Below are positions 41,918 to 49,766 of a DNA stretch of 64,000 nt, one piece after another. Source of the stretch: Franzmannia qiaohouensis. GTDB taxonomy: Bacteria; Pseudomonadota; Gammaproteobacteria; Pseudomonadales; Halomonadaceae. A model generated the notes under the pieces. That model worked only from the letters and a program-made list of their open reading frames with translations. It made no database searches and had not been told where the DNA came from. Numbering within the stretch: position 1 is the first letter of the stretch; each line of letters begins with the position of its first letter. The stretch lies in assembly GCF_031451695.1 (NCBI RefSeq), contig NZ_JARWAM010000001.1, positions 62,001 to 126,000 of the forward strand, in the 5' to 3' direction. A program made the position numbers and the translations under genes.

Positions 41918-42898
41918 ATGACCGATTTCGCACCGCTGCAGGCCCTCGGGCCCATCGCGCCGGCCCGCGTGCCCGGCAGTACGCCATGGACGCCACACCT
42001 CGATCACTATCTCGCGCACTACCAGCTCGCGCCGCTGTTGAGCGATCACGTCGCGCTGCACGTCGGCTACCTCGATGCCCGCGGCTTTCGCCTATGGACC
42101 CAGATCTGGACGCCAACGGCGCCGCGCGGCACCGCGTTCGTGGTCCACGGTTACTTCGATCACCTGGGGCTCTACCGCCATCTGCTCGAGCGTCTACTCG
42201 CCCAGGGCTGGCGGGTGGTGCTGTGGGATTTGCCGGGGCACGGACTGTCGAGCGGCGAGCGGGCCACCATCGATGACTTCGACGACTACGGTCAGTGCCT
42301 TGCCGAGCTGCAGTCCCAGCTCGACCACCAGGGGCTGATTCCCAAGCCCTGGGTCGGCATCGGCCAGAGCACCGGCGCGGCAATCCTGGCCACCGATGCG
42401 CTGCGCCACGGCGACAACAGCACCTGGCAGGGCCTGGCGCTGCTGGCCCCGCTGGTGCGCCCGCTGGGCTGGCCGCAGTCGAGCTGGCTGCACCGCCTGG
42501 CCAGCCCTTTCATCACCACCCTGCCGCGCAAGTATCGCCCCAACTCCTCGGACAGCGATTTCACCGCCTTCCTGCGCGAAGCCGACCCGCTGCAGGCCGA
42601 CTACCTGACGCTGACCTGGGTCAGCGCCATGCGCCGCTGGATGCCGCAGCTGATCGCGCTGCCGGCGAGCCAGCTGCCGGTATTGATTCTGCAGGGCGAG
42701 CAGGATCTGACCGTCGACTGGGCCTGGAACCTCGAGGTGATGACCCGCAAGTTTCCGCGCGCCCGGATTCATCGCCACCCCGAAGCGCGCCACCACCTGG
42801 TCAACGAGGCCGAACCCATTCGTCAGGTGCTCTTCGATGAACTTAGCATTTTCCTCGATGAAGTAGCGCCCTGCGACGTAAGGCGGCTAGGCACATGA
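41918..42898 (+). CDS. Alpha/beta hydrolase (serine aminopeptidase/monoacylglycerol-lipase-like)
   Basis: This 326-residue protein has a complete alpha/beta hydrolase triad: S151 in GIGQSTGAA, D263 in LQGEQDLTVD and H292 in EARHHLVNE. The HGYFDHLGLYRHL oxyanion region (about 78-90) and WDLPGHGLS match the Hydrolase_4 family, which includes lysophospholipases and monoacylglycerol lipases. There is no signal peptide. The 3' end overlaps the lipoprotein gene by 4 bp, so the two products may act together, perhaps on lipids at the envelope. The substrate is unknown. Confidence 0.85.
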   Translation: MTDFAPLQALGPIAPARVPGSTPWTPHLDHYLAHYQLAPLLSDHVALHVGYLDARGFRLWTQIWTPTAPRGTAFVVHGYFDHLGLYRHLLERLLAQGWRVVLWDLPGHGLSSGERATIDDFDDYGQCLAELQSQLDHQGLIPKPWVGIGQSTGAAILATDALRHGDNSTWQGLALLAPLVRPLGWPQSSWLHRLASPFITTLPRKYRPNSSDSDFTAFLREADPLQADYLTLTWVSAMRRWMPQLIALPASQLPVLILQGEQDLTVDWAWNLEVMTRKFPRARIHRHPEARHHLVNEAEPIRQVLFDELSIFLDEVAPCDVRRLGT

Positions 42899-43386
42899 AG
42901 CGACCTCCCCTCCTGCGAGCAGCGCTGCTCGGCCTGCTGCTCAGCGGCTGCGCCAGCGCCCCGGACGCTCCCACCCTGCTGCGCCAGGCGCTGTTCGGCC
43001 TCGGCGAAACGGCCACCGCAAGCCTGCTGCGCGAACCGGTCTGGACCCGCGACACCCCCGACGTGGTGCTGCTGCTGGCCAGCCCCGACGTCGACGACAG
43101 CCTGGGAGTCAGCCAGTCGCGCTTCACCGAGAGCCTCAGCCGGGCGCTGCTGGCCCCCAGCGACGGGCCACAGGTCATCGACTGGGCGCCGGAGATGCAG
43201 GACAGCGACTCGCGGGACAATCAATGGCTGCTGGAGACCAGCCTCAGCGCCGACGGCCCGCGGCTAAGGCTGTCGGACCGCGATCTACTGCCCTATGCAC
43301 TGCACATGCGCCTGCGCCGCCTCGGCGACAGCGAGCCGCAGTGGCAGGAGACGCTGTACGGGGCCTTCGACGCCACCGCGCTGTAG
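42895..43386 (+). CDS. Uncharacterised lipoprotein coupled to the hydrolase
   Basis: This 163-residue protein has a lipoprotein signal ending LLSGC (Cys19), followed by ASAPDAPTLL. The mature part contains short acidic segments such as LLLASPDVDDSLGV and a C-terminal beta-like region (LHMRLRRLGDSEPQWQETLYG). I do not recognise the family. ATG 42895 overlaps the hydrolase stop (ATGA). The gene is followed by a GGCCGG/CCGGCC hairpin (43414-43431) that runs into the convergent comM gene and may end transcription weakly. Confidence 0.7.
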   Translation: MKRPPLLRAALLGLLLSGCASAPDAPTLLRQALFGLGETATASLLREPVWTRDTPDVVLLLASPDVDDSLGVSQSRFTESLSRALLAPSDGPQVIDWAPEMQDSDSRDNQWLLETSLSADGPRLRLSDRDLLPYALHMRLRRLGDSEPQWQETLYGAFDATAL

Positions 43387-43421
43387 GTAGACACCGCCTT
43401 TCCTCAGTAAAGGGGCCGGGC

Positions 43422-44933
43422 TTAACCGGCCTTGAGCAGCCGGTCGAGCTGCCGATAGCCGATCGCCTCCATCAGCTGGCGGCGCTCGGGGTGCGCATCG
43501 CCGGCCAGGTCGGCCAGGGTCAGGGCCACGCGCAGCACGCGATGGTAGGCCCGTGCCGAGAGGTTGAGCCGCTCCAGCACCCCGGCCAGCCAGGCGCGGG
43601 TGGCACTGTCCAGCGCGCAGGCGGCTTCCAGTTCACGCCCGGGCAGATGCGCATTCAGCGCGCCGCGCTTGGCCTGCCGGGCACGCGCCGCCAGCACCCG
43701 CTCGCGCACCGCGGCGGAGCTCTCGCCGGCCTGCTGGGAGGTCAGCTGCTCCGGCGGCAGTGCCGGCACCTCGACCTGCAGGTCGATGCGGTCCAGCAGC
43801 GGGCCGGAGAGCCGCTGCTGGTAGCGCTGGATCTGCGCGGCGCTGCACTGGCAGCGGCTGCGCGGGTCGCCGAGGTGGCCGCAGGGGCAAGGGTTCATGG
43901 CGGCAACGAGCTGGAAGCGCGCCGGATAGCGGCGCTGATGGTTGGCCCGCGACAGCGCGATGCTGCCCGACTCCATCGGTTCACGCATCACCTCGAGCAC
44001 ATGGCGCGAGAATTCCGGCAGTTCGTCGAGAAACAGCACGCCGTGATGGGCCAGCGAGATTTCCCCGGGGCGCGGCTTGGAGCCGCCGCCGACCAGTGCC
44101 ACGGCGCTGGCGGTATGGTGCGGGGTACGAAACGGCCGTCGCCCCCAGTCGTCGGTGAGCGGCAGCCCGATCACCGAGCGGATGGCCGCCACTTCCAGCG
44201 CTTCATCCTCCTCCAGCGGCGGCAGGATGCCCGGCAGCCGGCTGGCCAGCATGGTCTTGCCGGTACCCGGCGGGCCGGCCAGCAGCAAATTGTGGGCACC
44301 GGCGGCGGCGATCTCCAGGGCGCGGCGGGCTTGCTGCTGGCCGCGCACTTCGGCCAGATCCATGCCGCTGGCCACGGCCTCGAGGGGCCGCGGTTCGGCG
44401 TGGTGTGCCACCAGCTGCCGCTGCCCCAGCAGGTGCGCCACCACCTCCAGAAGATGCTCCGCCGGCAGTACCTCGAGTCCACTGGCCAGGGCTGCTTCGT
44501 CGGCGTTGGCACGCGGCACGATCAGGGTGCGCCCGGCACGCCGCGCCGCCAGGGCCACCGGCAGTACCCCGGTGACCGGGCGCAGCTTGCCGTCCAGCGC
44601 CAGCTCGCCAAGGCACTCCACCGTCTCCAGCGCCTCCCCTGGCACCTGCCCCGAGGCGACCAGGATGCCCAGTGCAATCGGCAGATCGAAACGCCCGCCT
44701 TCCTTGGGCAGGTCGGCGGGCGCCAGGTTGAGGGTAATGCGGCGGGTGGTGGGAAACTCGAGACCGGCATTGATCAGCGCACTGCGTACCCGCTCGCGGC
44801 TCTCCTTGACCGCTGCCTCGGCCAGCCCCACCAAGGTCAGGCCCGGCAGGCCGTTGGCCAGGTGTACCTCGACCAGCACTTCCGGCGCGTCGAGCCCCAG
44901 GCTGGCGCGGGTATTGATGATGGCAAGCGTCAT
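43422..44933 (-). CDS. comM: ComM-like AAA+ ATPase (YifB, Mg-chelatase-like)
   Basis: This 503-residue protein has an N-terminal Lon-protease-like domain (ChlI, about 20-140). The AAA+ module carries Walker A GPPGTGKTM near residue 220 and Walker B VLFLDELPEF. A Cys-rich insert, NPCPCGHLGDPRSRCQC, and a C-terminal Mg_chelatase_C domain follow. In competent bacteria, ComM is a hexameric helicase that extends DNA branch migration during natural transformation; it is also present in non-competent species. ATG 44933 follows GAGGGA. Its neighbour ubiK lies 31 bp upstream, as in Pseudomonas. Confidence 0.93.
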   Translation of the reverse strand: MTLAIINTRASLGLDAPEVLVEVHLANGLPGLTLVGLAEAAVKESRERVRSALINAGLEFPTTRRITLNLAPADLPKEGGRFDLPIALGILVASGQVPGEALETVECLGELALDGKLRPVTGVLPVALAARRAGRTLIVPRANADEAALASGLEVLPAEHLLEVVAHLLGQRQLVAHHAEPRPLEAVASGMDLAEVRGQQQARRALEIAAAGAHNLLLAGPPGTGKTMLASRLPGILPPLEEDEALEVAAIRSVIGLPLTDDWGRRPFRTPHHTASAVALVGGGSKPRPGEISLAHHGVLFLDELPEFSRHVLEVMREPMESGSIALSRANHQRRYPARFQLVAAMNPCPCGHLGDPRSRCQCSAAQIQRYQQRLSGPLLDRIDLQVEVPALPPEQLTSQQAGESSAAVRERVLAARARQAKRGALNAHLPGRELEAACALDSATRAWLAGVLERLNLSARAYHRVLRVALTLADLAGDAHPERRQLMEAIGYRQLDRLLKAG

Positions 44934-44964
44934 GGCGGTCCCTCGCCGGTAAAATGACGTAGCG

Positions 44965-45297
44965 TCAGCGCGAAGGCTCGCCGCCGCCGGCATCTTCGGC
45001 CGGTGGGGTGTCGCCGCTAGCCTCGCGGTGGCTTTCCTCGCTGGGTGCCGCACCCTCGTCGAGCGCTGCTTCAAGCGTAGCGACCCGCGCTTCCAGCGTC
45101 TCGACGCGGCTGCGGGTGCGCTGCAGTACATCCATGAGAATATCGAAATCTTCGCGGGATACCAGCTCGAGACGCTCGCAGGCGCCGCGCACGACCTGCT
45201 GGACCCCCTTGTGAATCTCCTCCGGCGCCTGGGAGGCACCCTGCAAGCGCTCGCCCAGCTCACGGGCCAGACGGCCAAATCGATCTTGATGGGTCAC
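44965..45297 (-). CDS. ubiK: Ubiquinone biosynthesis accessory factor UbiK (YqiC/BMFP family)
   Basis: This 110-residue protein is a small coiled-coil protein of the UbiK family, which binds UbiJ and lipids to support aerobic ubiquinone synthesis. The core LELVSREDFDILMDVLQRTRS and the following Leu/Glu heptads (about 45-80) match the family. The C-terminal 30 residues are polar and disordered. It is divergent from glnK over a 292-bp regulatory gap. Confidence 0.88.
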   Translation of the reverse strand: MTHQDRFGRLARELGERLQGASQAPEEIHKGVQQVVRGACERLELVSREDFDILMDVLQRTRSRVETLEARVATLEAALDEGAAPSEESHREASGDTPPAEDAGGGEPSR

Positions 45298-45408
45298 GTG
45301 ATTCTCCTCGTCATCCAGCGGTTATGCCTCACACCCAAGCATACGCAAGCTGCCAGCGCCACGCATGCCCCGCCAACGCTCTATTATGAGGCATTGAGCT
45401 TTCCTCTA

Positions 45409-45468
45409 TGCCCCGCCTTGGTGCAAAGCCCTCCACTCCCTCCCATGAGGACCTTGCATGATGGTGCA
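45409..45468 (+). promoter_or_regulatory. Two NtrC-like enhancer sites upstream of glnK
   Basis: 45409-45425 (TGCCCCGCCTTGGTGCA) fits TGCAC-N7-GTGCA at most outer positions. 45452-45468 has the right half (GGTGCA) only. Their centres are about 43 bp apart, roughly four helical turns, at about -120 and -78 from the predicted start. Confidence 0.5.
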
Positions 45469-45511
45469 AGCCGCCCCCTACATGACTGTTTAAAAAGCGA
45501 AATCTACAGTC

Positions 45512-45527
45512 TGGCACGCTTCACGCT
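45512..45527 (+). promoter_or_regulatory. Sigma-54 (-24/-12) promoter of glnK-amtB
   Basis: TGGCACGCTTCACGCT has the invariant GG and GC separated by exactly ten bases. TGGCACG is a perfect -24 element; the -12 (ACGCT against TTGCT) is less exact. It is 63 bp before the glnK start, with NtrC-like sites upstream. Confidence 0.75.
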
Positions 45528-45589
45528 ATGTCCTAATCAGGCGCAAGCCGTTATGCACGCCTCAATCCTTTTCATCTGGGAGATTCGGG

Positions 45590-45928
45590 ATGAAACTCAT
45601 CACCGCCATTATCAAGCCGTTCAAGCTGGATGATGTCCGTGAAGCGCTGGCAGACAACGGCGTTCAGGGCATCACCGTCACCGAGGTCAAGGGCTTCGGC
45701 CGCCAGAAGGGCCACACCGAGCTGTACCGCGGCGCTGAATACGTCGTCGACTTCCTGCCCAAGGTCAAGGTCGAGATCGCCGTCGACGACTCGCGCGTCG
45801 AAGGCGTTCTCGATGCCATCCGCACCGCGGCCAACAGCGGCAAGATCGGCGACGGCAAGCTTTTCGTCACCCCCCTGGAAGACGTCATCCGCATTCGCAC
45901 CGGCGAACGCGGCGCCGACGCGGTGTAA
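45590..45928 (+). CDS. glnK: PII nitrogen signalling protein GlnK (upstream copy)
   Basis: This 112-residue PII protein starts MKLITAIIKPFKLDDVREAL. It carries the T-loop GFGRQKGHTELYRGAEY with uridylylation Tyr51, and the C-loop RIRTGERG. PII trimers read 2-oxoglutarate, ATP/ADP and glutamine (through GlnD) and bind AmtB or glutamine-synthetase regulators. It precedes amtB by 109 bp behind a sigma-54-type promoter, so it should be induced by nitrogen limitation. A second glnK follows amtB and differs mainly in residues 19-23 and 63-80. Confidence 0.95.
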   Translation: MKLITAIIKPFKLDDVREALADNGVQGITVTEVKGFGRQKGHTELYRGAEYVVDFLPKVKVEIAVDDSRVEGVLDAIRTAANSGKIGDGKLFVTPLEDVIRIRTGERGADAV

Positions 45929-46037
45929 GCGGCGCCCCAGCGCTTTGCAAAAGTACGCAGGAATCCAGAAAAACGATGCTCAACGCGGACACTAACGCGG
46001 CCCAACCAGGCACGACATGGGCACAGGAGAACACCCA

Positions 46038-47288
46038 ATGACAGAATTATCAGAGCTGACATACGCGCTCGACACCTTCTACTTTCTCATCTGTGGCGTA
46101 CTGGTCATGTGGATGGCCGCCGGCTTCTCGATGCTCGAGGCCGGCATGGTGCGCTCCAAGAACACCGCCGAGATTCTGACCAAGAACATCGCGCTGTTCG
46201 CCATTGCCTGCACCATGTACCTGCTGGTCGGCTACTACATCATGTATTCCAGCGCCGGCGGCGGTTTCCTGCCTAACCTGGGCTTCCTGATCGGCAGCGA
46301 GAACACCCTCGACGCCATCACCTCCGGCGACGAGGATGCGCCCTACTACTCGATGCGCTCCGACTTCTTCTTCCAGGTGGTGTTCGTTGCCACTGCGATG
46401 TCGATCGTCTCGGGTGCCGTGGCCGAACGCATGAAGCTGTGGGCCTTCCTGGCCTTCGCGGTGGTCATGACCGGCGTCATCTACCCGATCTCCGGCTACT
46501 GGACCTGGGGCGGTGGCTGGCTCGACGCAGCGGGCTATTCCGACTACGCCGGTTCCGGCATCGTGCACATGGCCGGCGCAGCTGCCGCCCTGGCCGGTGT
46601 GCTGGTCCTCGGCCCGCGTAAGGGCAAGTACGGCAAGGACGGCGCCATCTACGCCATCCCGGGTGCCAACATGCCGCTGGCGACCCTGGGTACCTTCATC
46701 CTGTGGATGGGTTGGTTCGGCTTCAACGGTGGCTCCGAGCTGAAGATGTCCGACGGCATCTCGGCCAACAACGTCGCCCAGGTGTTCGTCAACACCAACG
46801 CTGCGGCCGCCGGTGGCGTGATCACCGCGCTGATCCTGGCCAAGCTGTGGTTCCGCAAGGCCGACCTGACCATGGCCCTGAACGGCGCCCTGGCCGGCCT
46901 GGTGGCGATCACCGCCGAGCCCCTCGCGCCCTCCGCGCTGGGTGCCACGCTGATCGGTGCCGTGGGCGGTGCCATCGTGGTGGCTGCCATCGTCAGCCTC
47001 GACAAGCTCAAGCTCGATGATCCGGTCGGTGCCATCTCGGTGCACGGCGTGGTCGGTATCTGGGGTGTACTGGTGGTGCCGCTGTCGAATGCCGACGCCT
47101 CCTTCGGCGCCCAGATCATCGGTATCATCGGCATCTTTGCCTGGGTCTTCGCGGCAAGCCTGGCCGTGTGGCTGGTGCTCAAGGCGATCATGGGCATCCG
47201 GGTCAGCGAAGAAGAAGAGTATGAAGGCGTCGATATCGCCGAGTGCGGCCTCGAAGCCTATCCCGAATTCAGCGCCTCCAAGAAGTAA
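46038..47288 (+). CDS. amtB: Ammonium transporter AmtB
   Basis: This 416-residue protein has about 11 helices. The conserved pore parts include GFSMLEAGMVRSKNT near the start, YPISGYWTWGGGW and the two pore histidines in GSGIVHMAGA and ISVHGVVGIWG. Unlike E. coli AmtB, no cleavable signal peptide is evident. The C-terminal tail (GIRVSEEEEYEGVDIAECGL) holds the motif that contacts GlnK. ATG 46038 has AGGAGA seven bases upstream. A good terminator follows, so glnK-amtB form one unit. Confidence 0.95.
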   Translation: MTELSELTYALDTFYFLICGVLVMWMAAGFSMLEAGMVRSKNTAEILTKNIALFAIACTMYLLVGYYIMYSSAGGGFLPNLGFLIGSENTLDAITSGDEDAPYYSMRSDFFFQVVFVATAMSIVSGAVAERMKLWAFLAFAVVMTGVIYPISGYWTWGGGWLDAAGYSDYAGSGIVHMAGAAAALAGVLVLGPRKGKYGKDGAIYAIPGANMPLATLGTFILWMGWFGFNGGSELKMSDGISANNVAQVFVNTNAAAAGGVITALILAKLWFRKADLTMALNGALAGLVAITAEPLAPSALGATLIGAVGGAIVVAAIVSLDKLKLDDPVGAISVHGVVGIWGVLVVPLSNADASFGAQIIGIIGIFAWVFAASLAVWLVLKAIMGIRVSEEEEYEGVDIAECGLEAYPEFSASKK

Positions 47289-47322
47289 CGGCGCTATACC
47301 GAGTGAGCTGGCGTGCTCCCCT

Positions 47323-47346
47323 GGCCCCCTTCGGGGGGCCTTTTTT
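47323..47346 (+). terminator. Rho-independent terminator after amtB
   Basis: A 7-bp GC stem (GGCCCCC/GGGGGCC) closed by TTCG is followed by six T. It separates amtB from the second glnK. Confidence 0.9.
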
Positions 47347-47432
47347 CATATCTGGCCGGGCGGTGTATGCTGGTAGAAGATAACGCTTGAACCTGGGGCC
47401 AGCCCCACCCATAGGATGCGAGGAGAAAGACC

Positions 47433-47771
47433 ATGAAACTGGTGACTGCCATCATCAAGCCGTTCAAGCTCGACGACGTTCGTGAATCGCTCTCCGAGAT
47501 CGGCGTTCAGGGCATCACCGTGACCGAGGTCAAGGGCTTCGGCCGCCAGAAGGGCCATACCGAGCTGTATCGCGGCGCCGAGTACGTGGTCGACTTCCTG
47601 CCCAAGGTGAAGCTCGAGGTCGCAGTGGACGATGCCATGGCCGACAAGGTCATCGATGCCATCACCAACGTGGCCAACACCGGCAAGATCGGTGACGGCA
47701 AGATCTTCGTCTCGCCGCTGGAGCAGGTCATTCGGATTCGCACCGGCGAAACCGGCAAGGACGCCGTGTAA
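47433..47771 (+). CDS. glnK: PII nitrogen signalling protein GlnK/GlnB (downstream copy)
   Basis: This 112-residue PII paralogue has an identical T-loop to the copy at 45590, including Tyr51, and the same start KPFKLDDVRES. It differs in the segment KLEVAVDDAMADKVIDAI and at scattered sites. It lies behind the amtB terminator with an AGGAGA ribosome site, so it probably has its own promoter in 47347-47432, though I could not identify one. Whether it acts as GlnB or a second GlnK cannot be told from sequence. A strong terminator follows. Confidence 0.93.
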   Translation: MKLVTAIIKPFKLDDVRESLSEIGVQGITVTEVKGFGRQKGHTELYRGAEYVVDFLPKVKLEVAVDDAMADKVIDAITNVANTGKIGDGKIFVSPLEQVIRIRTGETGKDAV

Positions 47772-47815
47772 GCGCCGAGCCTCAGGATCGGGCCTGTGGC
47801 CCATCGAGCGCCAAA

Positions 47816-47858
47816 CAAAAATCCCACCGGATATCGTGTCCGGTGGGATTTTTGTTTT
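47816..47858. terminator. Bidirectional terminator between glnK and fpr
   Basis: A stem of at least 15 bp (AAAAATCCCACCGGA with complement) has a seven-base loop and ends GTTTT. A/T tracts at both ends let it serve the convergent fpr gene too. Confidence 0.92.
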
Positions 47859-47894
47859 CAGTGCCTGCTGCCGGGCGCTGCCCGCAGGGCCTGC

Positions 47895-48671
47895 TTACTT
47901 CTCGACGAACGCCCGCTCGATCACATAGTCGCCCGGCTCGCCCATGCGCGGCGAGATATTGAAGCCCAGGTCGTCGAGCAGCGCGCTGGTTTCATCGAGC
48001 ATCGCCGGGCTGCCGCAGATCATGGCGCGGTCCTGCTTGGGATCGAGCGGCGCCAGGCCGGTATCCTCGAACAGCTTGCCGGTGCGGATATGATCGGTGA
48101 GGCGCCCGGTGGTGTGGAACTCCTCGCGGGTCACGGTCGGGTAGTAGACCAGCTTTTCGGCGATCTCGTCGCCGAGGTATTCATGAGCCGGCAGCTCCTT
48201 GGAGATGAAGTCCGCATAGGCCAGCTCGCTGACCGTACGCACACCGTGGATCAGCACGATCTTCTCGAAGCGCTCGTAGGCCTCGGGATCCTGGATCAGG
48301 CTCATGAACGGCGCCAGCCCAGTGCCGGTAGAGAGCAGGTAGAGGTTGCGGCCCGGCAGCAGGTCGTCGGTCACCAGGGTGCCGGTGGGCTTGCGGCTGA
48401 CCATGATCTGGTCGCCGACCTTGAGGTGCTGCAGGCGCGAGGTGAGCGGGCCATCCGGCACCTTGATACTGAAGAACTCGAGGTGATCCTCGTAGTTGGG
48501 ACTGGCGATGGAGTAGGCACGCATCAGCGGCTTGCCGCCCACCTCGAGGCCGATCATCACGAACTGGCCGTTCTTGAAGCGCAGGCTGCGCTCACGGGTG
48601 GTGCGAAAACTGAACAGGGTATCGTTCCAGTGGTGAACGCTAAGCACTTCTTCCAGTGCGAACTTGCTCAT
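47895..48671 (-). CDS. fpr: Ferredoxin/flavodoxin-NADP+ reductase
   Basis: This 258-residue flavoenzyme moves electrons between NADPH and ferredoxin or flavodoxin. The FAD site is MRAYSIASPNY (about 51-61), NADP contacts are in STGTGLAPFMSL (about 110) and MICGSPAMLDE. The C-terminus YVIERAFVEK matches bacterial FprA enzymes. ATG 48671 gives the conserved MSKFALEEVLSVHHW start. It is divergent from finR, its regulator in Pseudomonas, where superoxide or iron-sulfur stress induces fpr. Confidence 0.95.
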   Translation of the reverse strand: MSKFALEEVLSVHHWNDTLFSFRTTRERSLRFKNGQFVMIGLEVGGKPLMRAYSIASPNYEDHLEFFSIKVPDGPLTSRLQHLKVGDQIMVSRKPTGTLVTDDLLPGRNLYLLSTGTGLAPFMSLIQDPEAYERFEKIVLIHGVRTVSELAYADFISKELPAHEYLGDEIAEKLVYYPTVTREEFHTTGRLTDHIRTGKLFEDTGLAPLDPKQDRAMICGSPAMLDETSALLDDLGFNISPRMGEPGDYVIERAFVEK

Positions 48672-48791
48672 GACCGGCTCCCAGGTGAGGATAAGACAAG
48701 TATTCCATTGGCGCATAAGGCGCCGCCGTGTTTATGCCATGTAGTTTAAGCGCCGCGCTCATATCTGTTAAATGGGTTGTATGAATAAAGC

Positions 48792-48810
48792 ATATCTATA
48801 ATATAGATAT
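48792..48810. promoter_or_regulatory. 19-bp palindrome in the fpr-finR gap (candidate FinR site)
   Basis: ATATCTAT and ATAGATAT flank AAT, 30 bp before the finR start. A TATAAT lies inside it. AT-rich dyads of this size are usual LysR-family sites and suggest control of finR and perhaps fpr. Confidence 0.65.
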
Positions 48811-48839
48811 ACAGCATCGTCCCGCACGGGAGTACCGAG

Positions 48840-49766
48840 ATGCGCTATACCCTGCGCCAACTGGAAGTCTTCGTGGCCGTTGCCCAGCACGAGAGCGTTT
48901 CACGGGCGGCCAATGCCCTGGCGCTGTCGCAGTCGGCGGCCAGCACCGCCCTGGCCGAGCTCGAGCGGCAGTTCGACTGCCAGCTGCTCGACCGCATCGG
49001 CAAGCGCCTCAAGCTCAACGCGCTGGGCTTTCAGATCCTGCCCAAGGCGGTGGCGCTGCTCGACCGCGCCGAGGAGATCGAGGAGCTGCTGCGCGGCCAG
49101 CGCGGCATCGGCTCGCTGGACGTTGGCGCCACCCTGACCATCGGCAACTACCTCGCCACGCTGCTGATCAGCGACTTCATGCAGCGGCATCCGGACAGCC
49201 GCGTACGCCTGCAGGTGCGCAACACCAGTGCGATCATCGAGCGCATCGTCCAGCACGAGCTGGACCTGGGCCTCATCGAGGGGGACTGCCAGCACGAAGA
49301 CGTGGTGATGCAGCCATGGGTGGAGGATGAGCTGGTGGTCTTCTGTTCGCCGCGCCACCCCCTGGCCGGCGCCGGCACCCTGGAGATGGATCGGCTGCTG
49401 CGCGAGGACTGGATCATGCGCGAGCCGGGCTCGGGCACCCGGCTGACCCTGGAGCACGCCGCGCGGCACCGTCGCGGGCGCTTCAATACGCTGCTCGAGC
49501 TCGAGCACACCGAGGGCATCAAGCGCGCCGTGGAGTCGGGCCTGGGGATCGGCTGCGTGTCGCGCCTGGCACTGCGCGACGCCTTTCGCCGCGGCAGCCT
49601 GGTGCCGCTCGCCACGCCGGAGCTGGACCTGAAGCGTCAGTTCACCTTCATCTGGCACCGCCACAAGTACCTGACCACCGGCATGCGCGAGTTCCTCAAG
49701 CTGTGCCGGCAGATGACTGCCGGCATTTCACGCAGCGACGAAATCGACCTGCCCTACATCCCCTGA
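48840..49766 (+). CDS. finR: LysR-family regulator FinR
   Basis: This 308-residue regulator has an N-terminal winged helix-turn-helix (RQLEVFVAVAQHESVSRAA, LSQSAASTALAELERQ) and a LysR effector domain. It closely resembles Pseudomonas FinR, as I recall it, across the whole length, including TEGIKRAVESGLGIGCVSRL and the end RSDEI. FinR activates fpr, encoded divergently here too. The last 13 bases overlap the convergent chemoreceptor gene. Confidence 0.9.
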   Translation: MRYTLRQLEVFVAVAQHESVSRAANALALSQSAASTALAELERQFDCQLLDRIGKRLKLNALGFQILPKAVALLDRAEEIEELLRGQRGIGSLDVGATLTIGNYLATLLISDFMQRHPDSRVRLQVRNTSAIIERIVQHELDLGLIEGDCQHEDVVMQPWVEDELVVFCSPRHPLAGAGTLEMDRLLREDWIMREPGSGTRLTLEHAARHRRGRFNTLLELEHTEGIKRAVESGLGIGCVSRLALRDAFRRGSLVPLATPELDLKRQFTFIWHRHKYLTTGMREFLKLCRQMTAGISRSDEIDLPYIP

